Shown here: positions 41,601 through 50,190 of the stretch, piece by piece | Numbering within the stretch: the stretch's first letter is position 1 | Layout: each line of letters begins with the position of its first letter | Source: Telmatactis stephensoni | Taxonomy: Eukaryota > Cnidaria > Anthozoa > Actiniaria > Isophelliidae | Direction: 5' to 3' | Assembly (NCBI GenBank): GCA_029948255.1 | Contig: JALIZF010001619.1 | Coordinates: 186,001 to 250,000, forward strand | Length of the DNA stretch: 64,000 bases | Position numbers and translations under genes: made by a program | The notes under the pieces: generated by a model | Seen by the model: the letters and a program-made list of their open reading frames with translations, nothing else | Database searches by the model: none | What the model was told of the DNA's origin: nothing

Positions 41601-42241
41601 GTTATTAACCGCTATGACCCCAAGAAATTCAAATACTCTCTCATCGTCTTTGGACAAAATGTTAAGACTGGTTTTAAATTTGATCCTGACAAATCAAAAC
41701 TGGATTTACTGACAGCTATCAACGCTGTAACTCGCGAAACAGGTGGACCTTTACTGGTAAAAGCCCTCAAACACACTGACCAGTTGTTTTCAGACAAGAA
41801 CACCTTCTCTAAAGAGGAACTCCAAAAAGTAGTTGTTTTAATGTGGGATAAGACCTCCACGGAGAAACCTGCAGATATCACTAACGCTGCTAAAACGTTA
41901 ATCAGGAATAATGTTCGTGTGATATCTGTACCAATGATTACTAATCCAGTCAGTGCAGCAGAAGCAGTAAATCCAAGTAAAGAAAAAGTTGTACCAAACA
42001 ACTTGGCTTCTGATCCTGCATTTGTTGGAGAACAAATTGTTGACATACTTCTCTCTGGTAAGAACTGATCGGCCATACCAAACAAAACAACGATTTATAA
42101 AACTAATTCTTGTCTTCGTTTGCTTAGCTCCACGATGCAAAGCCAACCAATGCCAAAATGGTGGCACATGTATTTTGAATATTTGTAGTTGTAAGAAAGG
42201 TTTCTCTGGGAACAACTGTGAAACTCTTGACTTTAAAGAAG
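32576..42241 (+). CDS. Secreted F5/8C - seven VWA - EGF protein, copy A (intact)
   Basis: Exons: 32576-32657, 33565-33708, 34216-34367, 34585-34753, 35505-36062, 36494-37072, 37480-38025, 38968-39516, 39963-40511, 40780-41373, 41506-42057 and 42128-42241, with a possible last exon at 43547-43737. The reading frame is open throughout (1,529 complete codons to the EGF donor). Order: signal peptide, F5/8 type C (discoidin)-like domain, seven VWA domains of 182-198 residues, one EGF. No TM segment is seen, so it is probably a secreted adhesion or matrix protein; cnidarian skeletal and mesogleal matrix proteins often use VWA repeats, but the exact family is not recognised. All VWA exons and the EGF exon are phase 1-1. 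All seven VWA domains lack the first MIDAS Asp. Confidence 0.92.
33565..33708 (+). CDS. Copy A exon 2: F5/8C domain, first part
   Basis: Acceptor TTTTTAG and donor GTAATT at 33709. It encodes GCGSLVDGYLTRPSFSASSS followed by AGFPVISGKPWKP..TKRELTANL. The starting Cys, the F-S-A-S-S-S motif and the end before a hydrophobic L-G fit a divergent discoidin domain. Confidence 0.85.
33735..34215 (+). other. Intron with simple repeats
   Basis: (CAT)n at 33784-33806 and ATTCATTC runs near 34178-34200, plus AT-rich filler. It is shared with copy B (49740-50190), where it differs by small indels. Confidence 0.7.
34216..34367 (+). CDS. Copy A exon 3: F5/8C domain, middle
   Basis: Acceptor TTCAAG and donor GTACGT at 34368. 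It encodes GQTCKVSKMLWAGD and then FKIQLLYSNDGRTFKC, matching the discoidin pattern in which Y-x-L-x-Y-S-N-D-G is the best-kept motif. It ends in phase 0. The tail ELQEAIDAGKPPCK differs from copy B, whose exon is 9 bases shorter. Confidence 0.87.
34585..34753 (+). CDS. Copy A exon 4: F5/8C domain, end
   Basis: Acceptor CTTTAG and donor GTACTT at 34754. It encodes NYIARGSKPIPGTRINEVEL, then TARYFRFKPI and ANLRVGLKGC. Discoidin domains close with R-Y-I-R-I-x-P and L-R-V-E-L-x-G-C, which matches well. Confidence 0.88.
35505..36062 (+). CDS. Copy A exon 5: VWA domain 1
   Basis: 186 codons, phase 1-1, donor GTTAGT. The domain starts MDIMFAMSATSSTG, where the MIDAS Asp (three residues after Phe) is Ser. 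The later strand VLVVMMEESS has Glu in place of the usual Asp. The fold pattern of VWA (amphipathic helix FTNMKNTVKEII, strand IRYSVAVFGSS) is kept. Confidence 0.9.
36494..37072 (+). CDS. Copy A exon 6: VWA domain 2
   Basis: 193 codons, donor GTAAGA. It starts EIDVTFAVGALSAK (Gly in place of the MIDAS Asp). IILLMTDMNA keeps the second Asp. Residues from about 36724 to 36766 (RRSLRPFTNRWPN) lack the usual VWA helix pattern. Copy B reads KKAKPSSFYESMAQ there, which suggests a small out-of-frame segment in copy A closed by compensating indels. Confidence 0.87.
37480..38025 (+). CDS. Copy A exon 7: VWA domain 3
   Basis: 182 codons, phase 1-1, donor GTAAGT. It starts VDLTFVIHDPSSRKS (His at the MIDAS Asp position, with D-P-S-S just after). 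VVVVIMHRNTG has His in place of the second Asp. The helix-strand pattern IQYSVIQYGNGSNSY is conserved. Confidence 0.9.
38183..38282 (+). repeat. 25-bp minisatellite, copy A
   Basis: Four units of CAGGGGTGGATATAGGGATT plus TTTGA, preceded by an (AAC)n run. The same array is in copy B at 54833-54926. Neither strand is likely to be coding. Confidence 0.85.
38330..38866. mobile_element. Copy A-specific insertion with inverted arms
   Basis: Copy B has only about 15 bp between the matching flanks (near 54985-55000). The insert has complementary arms, for example AAAGCCGCGCGCCCATGGCG against CGCAATGGGCAAGCGGCTTT, and GCGTTATAGACGCAC against GTGCGTCTATAACGC. It is a non-autonomous element gained after the duplication, perhaps with a second fragment to its right. 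Confidence 0.7.
38968..39516 (+). CDS. Copy A exon 8: VWA domain 4
   Basis: 183 codons, donor GTGAGT. It starts IDVVFILNADSSSSSS; Asn replaces the MIDAS Asp although D-S-S-S-S follows two residues later. AVVIIQDKNTS keeps the second Asp. The helix GPKARPNARKA is shared with domains 2 and 5. Confidence 0.9.
39963..40511 (+). CDS. Copy A exon 9: VWA domain 5
   Basis: 183 codons, donor GTAAGT. It starts VDLVFALSLTAVDPS (Ser at the MIDAS Asp). VLAVLIDKTPSS keeps the second Asp; copy B reads L-T-D-K, closer to the usual T-D. N-glycosylation motif NVT lies near the end. Confidence 0.9.
40780..41373 (+). CDS. Copy A exon 10: VWA domain 6
   Basis: 198 codons, the longest of the seven, donor GTGAGT. 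It starts IDLMFALTAGRTTPLN (Thr at the MIDAS Asp) and VLTILTHRAF has His in place of the second Asp. An Arg-rich insertion, PGRRRGARAAAVD, sits before the third helix. Confidence 0.9.
41506..42057 (+). CDS. Copy A exon 11: VWA domain 7
   Basis: 184 codons, donor GTAAGA. It starts MYLTFAISATGPDA (Ser at the MIDAS Asp) and VVVLMWDKTS keeps the second Asp. This is the domain most alike between copies A and B. Confidence 0.9.
42128..42241 (+). CDS. Copy A exon 12: EGF domain
   Basis: 38 codons, phase 1-1. APRCKANQCQNGGTC then CSCKKGFSGNNC gives the six-Cys EGF pattern. The donor GTAAGT at 42242 is strong. If it is not used, the frame runs 24 codons further to a TGA at 42313-42315, and this is so in both gene copies. 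Confidence 0.92.
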
Positions 42242-42305
42242 GTAAGTTACAGTTGCAACAAGAAAACCCCATGACCAATACAGACTGCGTATTTGAATGG
42301 TACCG

Positions 42306-43110
42306 AAACCACTGAGCAGTAAAGAGGCTGTTGTATGGTATGTCATACCACTGACCAGTAAAGAGACTGTTGCATGGTATGCCATACCACTGACCAGTAA
42401 AGAGACTGTTGTATGGTATGTCATACCACTGACCAGTAAAGAGACTGTTGCATGGTATGCCATACCACTGACCAGTAAAGAGACTGTTGTATGGTATGTC
42501 ATACCACTGACCAGTAAAGAGACTGTTGTATGGTATGTCATACCACTGACCAGTAAAGAGACTGTTTTATGGTATGTCATACCACTGACCAGTAAAGAGA
42601 CTGTTGTATGGTATGCCATACCACTGACCAGTAAAGAGACTGTTGTATGGTATGTCATACCACTGACCAGTAAAGAGACTGCTGTATGGTATGTCATACC
42701 ACTGACCAGTAAAGAGACTGTTGTATGGTATGTCATACCACTGACCAGTAAAGAGACTGTTGTATGGTATGCCATACCACTGATCAGTAAAGAGGCTGTT
42801 GCATGGTATGCCATACCACTGACCAGTAAAGAGACTGTTGTATGGTATGTCATACCACTGACCAGTAAAGAGACTGTTGTATGGTATGCCATACCACTGA
42901 CCAGTAAAGAGGCTTTTGTATGGTATGTCATACCACTGACCAGTAAAGAGACTGTTGTATGGTATGTCATACCACTGACCAGTGAAGAGACTGTTGTATG
43001 GTATGTCATACCACTGACCAGTAAAGAGGCTGTTGCATGGTATGCCATACCACTGACCAGTGAAGAGACTGTTGTATGGTATGTCATACCACTGACCAGA
43101 TTGCTGTATG
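42306..43110 (+). repeat. 39-bp self-complementary minisatellite, copy A (about 20 units)
   Basis: The unit is GTATGGTATGTCATACCACT plus GACCAGTAAAGAGACTGTT (39 bp). It contains TGGTATG-T-CATACCA (7-bp arms) and ACTG-AC-CAGT (4-bp arms), so each unit can fold back. Since 39 is a multiple of three and the unit has few stops, long frames are open on both strands (WYVIPLTSKETVV plus; MTYHTTVSLLVSG minus). It starts 65 bp after the EGF exon. Confidence 0.96.
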
Positions 43111-43280
43111 GTATATTGTATCATATATATGCAATGTGCCACATACCATTGACCAGTAAAGCTTTTTTATGGCTTGTTATAAATCTAGGAAAGGTATTAA
43201 GCAGACGCCTGTCCAAATATTTTCCTAATATGACTTGTTTTATAAGACTAGCATACTAATCATATTTTAGTTCTTTTGGG

Positions 43281-43499
43281 GTGTATGGGGTGTCAGGGCG
43301 GGGTGGTACCTCTAACGGTTGGACAGTCGTACTCTTTGGAGTAGTTCACACCGGATTTGGTCTCCACCTGACACCCAGCTCTCACCTGTGGCTCCAAGAA
43401 GCTGTTTATTTACAGCGGCCACACCCCGGTAAACCGTCTCGACTGACGGACTAAACCAGGTGAGGGTAGCCATAGGGTAGTTGCCTGTGGTGAATACAG
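43281..43499 (+). repeat. Conserved 215-bp segment, copy A side
   Basis: GGGGTGTCAGGGCGGGGTGG to GTAGCCATAGGGTAG is nearly identical to 60079-60296 although most DNA between the minisatellite and this segment differs. GGTGTCAGG and CCTGACACC can pair. It may be a mobile element or a structured RNA segment; I do not recognise the family. Confidence 0.5.
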
Positions 43500-43546
43500 T
43501 CAGTAAATGCTGACAAACCAACAAGCTTACTAAATAAAAAGCACAG

Positions 43547-43737
43547 CTACTGTCTTTGTACCATCATCTGGTGGAAGAGATGAACGGGATTCCTGGAAAA
43601 GGAACATTAATAATATTAGTCAAATAGACTATTCTCAGATTCGCATGAATGATGTACGGCACTTTACAATACAGTCAAGTCTGACAAGTCTGAGCTGGGC
43701 TTTCAAAGCTTCATCCATTAACTGTGTTTTGAACTGA
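43547..43737 (+). CDS. Possible terminal exon of copy A
   Basis: After TACTAAATAAAAAGCACAG there is an open frame of 62 codons to TGA at 43735-43737. It would continue the EGF exon in the correct phase (G|CT = Ala), reading ATVFVPSSGGRDERDSW and ending SINCVLN. A branch-site-like TACTAA lies 17 bases before the AG, but the pyrimidine tract is poor. An AATAAA follows at 43889-43894. No match to a known domain is seen, and copy B lacks the sequence. Chance is a real alternative. Confidence 0.35.
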
Positions 43738-43888
43738 GACAGCTTCATCTTGAATCTGATGTTTCGTGGTGATTCAAACGAATTCGGGAGAGGTTTATTC
43801 TTAGGTCAATTTCACTTGCTCATCTTAGTGAGCATTTGACAAATTTGAACTGAATTACTTCATGTTGATAAAGATATTATTAAGGATC

Positions 43889-43894
43889 AATAAA
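43889..43894 (+). terminator. Possible poly(A) signal of copy A
   Basis: AATAAA about 150 bases after the stop of the possible last exon. Single hexamers are common by chance in AT-rich DNA. Confidence 0.3.
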
Positions 43895-44055
43895 GCAACA
43901 CAAGAGTAGTTTTATTACTGTTTTGTATTTACTGCGCATGGCAAGCACGGAAGGAGACCAAACAATGATCAGAACTAACTTTTATTTTTACCCGGCATAT
44001 CTGCTTTCCTTCCTATAGTTGCATTAGTTCAGAAGGAAAACAAATGTGGACATGG

Positions 44056-44218
44056 TCCAGTGTAGCCTGGTTTTCAGACGGTCAGCGGTCCTCCGCTCTC
44101 TCGCCGTCTGAAAATCAGGTAGGTACTTCATGTGTCGATAATATCTATTAATACTAAGCCTGATCCTAATCCTAGCCCTAATCCTAATCCTAACTCTACG
44201 GCACATGAAGTACCAGAA
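44056..44218. repeat. Inverted repeats between the two gene copies
   Basis: GGTTTTCAGACGG (44069) pairs with CCGTCTGAAAATC (44103). GGTACTTCATGTG (44121) pairs with CACATGAAGTACC (44201). Between them is CCTAATCCTAATCC-type sequence. Probably small nested hairpin elements. Confidence 0.6.
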
Positions 44219-44870
44219 AGCAAAGTATTACGACTTTGTCAGCATTTTCATTCAAATTACGACTAAAAAGGCTTAAAAACACAATTTGAAACAAGTTTTG
44301 GTGCGACAAATAGTGAGGTTTGTAAAACTCGCCCCAGTACCTTCTCGGAAAAGTGCCGAGTTTACCACAAATTTGACGGTAATTTTGAGAATAACTCTCT
44401 AACGAGCACGGTGACCCCCATTTTTTATTTCAAATTTTGTTTTCTTGTGATGATTTACAAAACATATTTGAAAATTAAGAAAAGTTAATTATAGGTAGAA
44501 ACATTGAAAAAATAACGATTTTCGTGCGTATTTTAGCACTAAAATGTCCAAACTCGAACGTTCCGCGCGAAAGTGGTTTCTAAAATTTGTAAAAAAAAAG
44601 TCCTAAAATACATTTTATCAAGCTTAAAATGGTGTTTCTTAAGAGACAACTCGCCATTTAATCTTATTCTACTACAATGCGCGCGAAATCGCTAAAACAC
44701 CACCCTTGTCTGTCAAGCCAAAGATTTCTTAAAAGAGCACGGTGACCCCCTCGTTTTTTGTTAGTTAAAAAATAAGTAACTCAAAATCTACAAAATCTAC
44801 AATTTATAGCGATTTTTATAGGTAGGATCAATTACCGAGGAATCACCTTAATAAGTGTTTTCTTAGTGCA

Positions 44871-45002
44871 GATTTCGTATGAGTGTGAAAAGGCACGGTC
44901 GCGGCGCGGTTAAGGCAGAATTTTCGAATGTTTTGATAGGAAACACGGCACTGACACGGTCACGGCACGGCGCGGCCCTTTTCACACTCATACGAAATCT
45001 AC
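44871..45002. mobile_element. Short MITE, best-preserved TATGACTGTGA-family member
   Basis: Ends ATTTCGTATGAGTGTGAAAA and TTTTCACACTCATACGAAAT are perfect complements. The interior has GGCACGGTCGCGGCGCGG and CACGGTCACGGCACGGCG. About 132 bp, no coding capacity. Confidence 0.85.
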
Positions 45003-46130
45003 ACTATATACCAACTGCCAAAGAACGAAAAGCAAAACGTCGCTACAATGAATGTTTTTATTCAAAATTCATTCAAAACTTGTCAACAAACTACCTTTTT
45101 GTCACAAAGTTTTACGGAGAATTGTTGCAGCTTGTTCGATGGCATTCCCTGGTTAATTATCAATCTTTATCTCGGAAGGAATTCTGTATACATGTATTCG
45201 TCTTAATAGTTTAACAATAAACACGAGATCATGTTTCGTGTCCGACTTCATTATTAATTGGCAAACACGCGCTGCCAAAAACGCGCCTTCAAAGCTCTAT
45301 CAACGTCCGGTTTTAATTTTGTTCTTACCGGTCCACAACATATCGAACCAGTTCTTGAAATAGCCCAAATGAGGGGCAATACACCAAATCTGGCTCTCAG
45401 TCTCCTGTTTACGCTCTACTGATGTCACGTGATGTATATCGATATTTGCGCGCAGAAAACAATCATTTTTAGATACGTTAAAAATTCGTATTTTAAAGTT
45501 ACTTATCCATTTTGTTTCCAAATCACTTATGGAATTCGGAAATCTTCGGAAGAAACTGCATGATTCAAAGAAACTACTGATTTATTCATATGTTAAAATG
45601 CCTAACGATGTCAGTGTTGTACCGTCTACAAAGTCTACGAATTTACAAAGAAATATATGGTTGTCCGAACAGTTGGTACTAAGTTGCCCGACAATTAACC
45701 ATATATTTCTTTGTATTCTAGCATTTTTGAACGGCTGTAAGTCGTTCAATATTGATCTGTTTGACTCCAAACTTCGGCCGGATATTGTATAGCTCGATGT
45801 GTTCTTTCTGGCCATGTGAGTGTTGTGTTGCTATTGTCACAATTTAGGGACTCGTACGTAGTCTCCCCACGGTATGAAATCAGGCAATGTTTTCTGTTAG
45901 TTCAATTGTGTTGTTGACAAATCGTCATAGTTAATGTCATCTCCTTGATACTATTATCATCATCATCATAACCAGTCATGCGTAGTAACTGCTCGCCTGT
46001 GCAAATCAACCAATCACAGAAGTCTAGTTCCATTTGAATGATAACTTCAAGTACTTTGATATTGGATATATCAAAAATTTGTCAAATTTCCTGGTTTGTG
46101 TAGAGCAATCTTACATACAATCTTATCAAC

Positions 46131-46212
46131 ATGAATCTGCGTTTACCACTTTATTCCTTATTTACATTATTTGTGTTGCCGTCAAAAGCACAAAAATTGG
46201 ACCTGAATGAAG
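46131..46212 (+). CDS. Copy B exon 1: signal peptide
   Basis: Same 82-base exon as copy A (MNLRLPLYSLFTLFVLPSKA...), donor GTAAGG. The signal sequence stays hydrophobic despite the F to S and S to P changes. Confidence 0.85.
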
Positions 46213-46984
46213 GTAAGGATCTGCTGTATCAGTTATAGCTCGTCCACGTTCTGTTAGAGTAAGCAGCTGGTCTATAAGTGCTAACCGTCACTGTTGTAGA
46301 CAGCCAGTTAACATAAGCAATCTGAATGCCAACTAGTTTAACTCAAGTAATCCTTGATTTGAAAAACTGATAAATCTGAGCTGACGGGGGATTCGAAACC
46401 ATTACTCTACAAACTGCATGAGATCAGTCAGCTCTGCTAGAACGACAGTGTGAGTAAAACCCCTAATTATCAGTCTAATGACGGATATTCCTTCCACTGA
46501 TGTAGACGACTCTCAATCAACTCCGGGTTCGAAATAAAGCGGTTGTCATAATTTTTTGTTTGTAAGGATGATTCTGCATGTTGTCATTGTAAGTAAAAAG
46601 CAGTGATTGAAAAAGATATCGGTAAATTCTAGCCTACTGATATCGATGAAAAAATATTATTTGAGTCTTCCAAATGATTAGTCTTAGTTTGCAAATAAAT
46701 GCCAGCATGGATTTTCTCGACCGTTTGAAATCAGATCAGCTGAGATGATATCGTGAAGTTTAGTAAGTGTGAAGCTAATAATGTATCACTCTATCGTATT
46801 CAATTTTACTAAATAATTAAGTAATATAATAAATTTACCGCTTCTCATTCCAATGCACATCATTTTTTTTTCTTTTGAAGCTCATGACGTTAACGCGTTA
46901 TTTTTCAGTGCTCAACCAGGAACTGTTTTGTTTTGAAGGGGTGGGGGTGGGGGTGGGGGTGGGGGAAGGTCTCGAGTATATTAA

Positions 46985-48722
46985 GGTAGCTCGGTCTAGT
47001 TTTTTTCACGGTCAACTAGCGACATTTAAACAGCCGTAGCTCCCGCTCCAGAGCGTTTTTTGCCAAGATCTTTTCACACTTGTCTAGATATAGAATGAAG
47101 TTTTTAAAAAAGTATATTTTATTGAAATCCGTTTTATTTTAGTGAAGAAATCATTATGTCGTCTTCTTTACTTAAAGCTCATTTTCGAGAAAAATCGGTC
47201 TAAACTTTTAGAGCCACATATCCTACGGTAAAGTTGTTAGTTAGGTCTACATTCTGAGGAAGTGTCAAAAAAAATCGTACTCATAGTTTTTGAATAAAAA
47301 CGGTTTTATTTTTTTGTATACAAAAATTCATATGTCAGTGTACTATTTACGATAACAACCCACTCTGACAAGATAAAACAAAATCCTTGCTCCCAGTTAT
47401 TGCCAAGACTTAGTTCTACACTTTCTGAGATTTTCAATAGATTCGGCCAAGGCAATGATTTTTAAGAGTGGTACAAGTCATGTAATATTTTTGTTCATTT
47501 TCTCGCAAAACCTGAAATTTTTGCTTCTGAACGCGCTAATTAAAAAATCGTCGATGAATTTTCTTTTAATTTCCGCTATTAATTATTCAGAATATTTCCA
47601 ATTATGGTTCCAAGTTGGTAATCGAAAGAATACCTAGAAGGTGCTCAAATAAAATTTCAAACTTAGGTATATTTGCATTTGCTTCTGCCGCGGTTGGTTT
47701 GTTCGCCGTGTAGTTTGAGTCACACATATTTGCATGCTTTTTCTGTTGTCACATTACGCACGTGCTGATCGACCGTGCGGAAATATTCAATTCGACGACA
47801 GGCTCACAATTAAATTACGTTAAAGCAGACTTGATATAGCAAACTCGATCGAATGCACAGTATTACTTTTGCTTGGCGTCAAAGTTGCATTCTTTGAATT
47901 TGTAGGAGCGTCCGAATTGAATATTTCCGCACAGTCGATCAGCACGTGCGTAATGTGACAACAGAAAAAGCATGCAAATATGTGTGACTCAAACTACACG
48001 GCGAACAAACCAACCGCGGCAGAAGCAAATGCAAATATACCTAAGTTTGAAATTTTATTTGAGCACCTTCTAGGTATTCTTTCGATTACCAACTTGGAAC
48101 CATAATTGGAAATATTCTGAATAATTAATAGCGGAAATTAAAAGAAAATTCATCGACGATTTTTTAATTAGCGCGTTCAGAAGCAAAAATTTCAGGTTTT
48201 GCGAGAAAATGAACAAAAATATTACATGACTTGTACCACTCTTAAAAATCATTGCCTTGGCCGAATCTATTGAAAATCTCAGAAAGTATAGAACTAAGTC
48301 TTGGCAATAACTGGGAGCAAGGATTTTGTTTTATCTTGTCAGAGTGGGTTGTTATCGTAAATAGTACACTGACATATGAATTTTTGTATACAAAAAAATA
48401 AAACCGTTTTTATTCAAAAACTATGAGTACGATTTTTTTTGACACTTCCTCAGAATGTAGACCTAACTAACAACTTTACCGTAGGATATGTGGCTCTAAA
48501 AGTTTAGACCGATTTTTCTCGAAAATGAGCTTTAAGTAAAGAAGACGACATAATGATTTCTTCACTAAAATAAAACGGATTTCAATAAAATATACTTTTT
48601 TTAAAACTTCATTCTATATCTAGACAAGTGTGAAAAGATCTTGGCAAAAAACGCTCTGGAGCGGGAGCTACGGCTGTTTAAATGTCGCTAGTTGACCGTG
48701 AAAAAAACTAGACCGAGCTACC
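46985..48722. mobile_element. Inner palindrome, 0.8-kb arms, TTAA-flanked
   Basis: The left arm 46985-47792 is almost perfectly complementary to 47915-48722; the spacer is about 120 bp. Ends GGTAGCTCGGTCTAG and CTAGACCGAGCTACC, each next to TTAA, the target duplication of piggyBac-type elements. Identical 60-codon frames in both arms are mirror images of the same sequence and not genes. The near-identity of the arms points to a recent origin or gene conversion between arms. Confidence 0.9.
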
Positions 48723-48726
48723 TTAA

Positions 48727-49395
48727 GGCCTGGTTAGATCGCTAATTGACTCAAATTCGATAAAAAAATATTTTGAGGACATAGAAGATTTGAATGAATA
48801 TCTTTCTTCGATAAACCACTAAACTCGACGTCCTTAACTTTTTAAAGGTACTTTTATGATGTCACGTGACCTGATGACGTCATAGTCAACAAATATTTTA
48901 TTGTAAACTTCAAAGTAAAATGCGGTCGCGAGTATAACTCAAGACTCCAAAGTAACCACGCTAAACTGTGAGTCTTAACGTACTTCACAACATACAACCC
49001 GAAAAACCTGTCTTACACTTAACATTGCTGAGTAAATCAAATTTTAAAAGAAAACAGTAAAAGTCACGTGACCTGTTTTGGGCTTTATCTCACTAGAGAA
49101 ACACTGAAGTCAGGTTTTGCGGGTTGTATGTTGTGAAGTACGTTAAGGCTCACAGTTTAGCATGGTTACTTTGGAGTCTTCAGTTATACTCGCGACCGCA
49201 TTTTACTTCAAAGTTTACAATATAATATTTATTGACTATGACGTCATCAGGTCACGTGACATCATAAAAGTACCTTCAAAAAGTTAAGGACGTCGAGTTT
49301 AGTAGCTTATCGAAGAAAAATATTCATTCAAATCTTCTATGTCCTCAAAATAATTTTTTATCCGAATTTGAGTCAATTAGCGATCGACCCAGGCC
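48727..49395. mobile_element. Outer palindrome, about 0.29-kb arms, TTAA-flanked
   Basis: Left arm 48727 to about 49015 and right arm about 49106-49395, ends GGCCTGGTTAGATCGCTAAT and ATTAGCGATCGACCCAGGCC. Arms are roughly 95 percent complementary by eye. It contains GGTCACGTGAC-type motifs. No coding capacity. Confidence 0.85.
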
Positions 49396-49567
49396 TTAAT
49401 ATACTCGAGGTCACTTGAAACGAGTAGATAGGATAATTATAATATTAACACCTAAAGTTTCTAATATATTCTGTCAGTTTTTCCGCAGACTAGGAAATAT
49501 TGCAAGAGAAAAAAATCATGATTTTTCTTCTGATTTCTTTATTTCATTTAATCTCTTGTTTTTTTAG

Positions 49568-49711
49568 TTGGTTGTGGGTCATTAGTTGACGGCTATTTGA
49601 CCAGACCCTCATTCAGCGCTTCCTCGCCGAGCGTTGGTTTTCCTGTGATATCTGGAAAACCATGGAAACCATGGTACGCGGATACCAAACGAGAGCTGAC
49701 TGTTAATCTTG
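49568..49711 (+). CDS. Copy B exon 2: F5/8C domain, first part
   Basis: Same length as copy A (144 bases). It encodes GCGSLVDGYLTRPSFSASSP and then TKRELTVNL; the frame is open. Donor GTAAAT. Confidence 0.83.
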
Positions 49712-50190
49712 GTAAATATATTGTACTTGCTGAATGTATTGAAATTCATTCTCTTTGTCCACCAAGGGTACAGACCTACATTCTGTCCATTCATTCATTC
49801 ATCATCATCATCATCTTTATTAAGTTAATAACAGCCGATAAAGCATCACATTAACTATGTAAAAAAGATATCAATAAATAAGAGATAAATTGTATAAAAA
49901 AAATATTTATATAACTAGAAAGAAAGGAATACTATATAGATATAATATAATATATGTTGCAAGGTAATAATAATAAGAAATCATTTAGAGCCTGTTTACA
50001 TGAAGGTAGGGGCAAGCCCTACCTCTGCGGAAAGGAACAAGAGTCAGTCCCATGTAAACAGTCTTAGGGAAAAATCCTAATCTAAAACATGTAAAAGAAA
50101 TATATAAATTAATTACAAATTATTAATTAATTTATTATAAATTAATCAATTATTCATTCATTCATTCACACACTCAATCATACTTTCAAG

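Larger units (their letters stand above)
31394..43499 (+). repeat. Segmental duplication, copy A
   Basis: This block and 45343-60296 are co-linear and highly similar from GAACCAGTTCTTGAAATAGC at the left to CTAAACCAGGTGAGGGTAGC at the right. It contains the whole F5/8C-VWA7-EGF gene with about 1.2 kb of 5' flank and the 3' minisatellite. Insertions found in only one copy account for the length difference. Confidence 0.95.
46971..49409. mobile_element. Copy B-specific composite palindrome insertion
   Basis: Copy A has the uninterrupted site (GGGGAAGATCGCTTGAAAC, about 33411). In copy B it is split by 2,439 bp that start CTCGAGTATATTAA and end TTAATATACTCGAG. Within it are two long hairpins: 46985-48722 and 48727-49395, each bordered by TTAA. 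The simplest reading is an outer element with CTCGAGTATATTAAGGCCTGG-like ends into which a second element jumped at a TTAA. Confidence 0.9.

Noticed and set aside
42306..43110. CRISPR array
   Set aside because: Units are contiguous with no unique spacers, and the DNA is clearly from an animal nucleus.
42233..43259. Long frames on both strands (284 and 320 codons) over the 39-bp minisatellite
   Set aside because: The 39-bp period is a multiple of three with few stops, so long frames are expected on both strands. There is no domain and no start context.
47455..48252. Two identical 60-codon hydrophobic proteins on opposite strands
   Set aside because: They are the same sequence in the two arms of a palindrome; no sign of selection on the frame.
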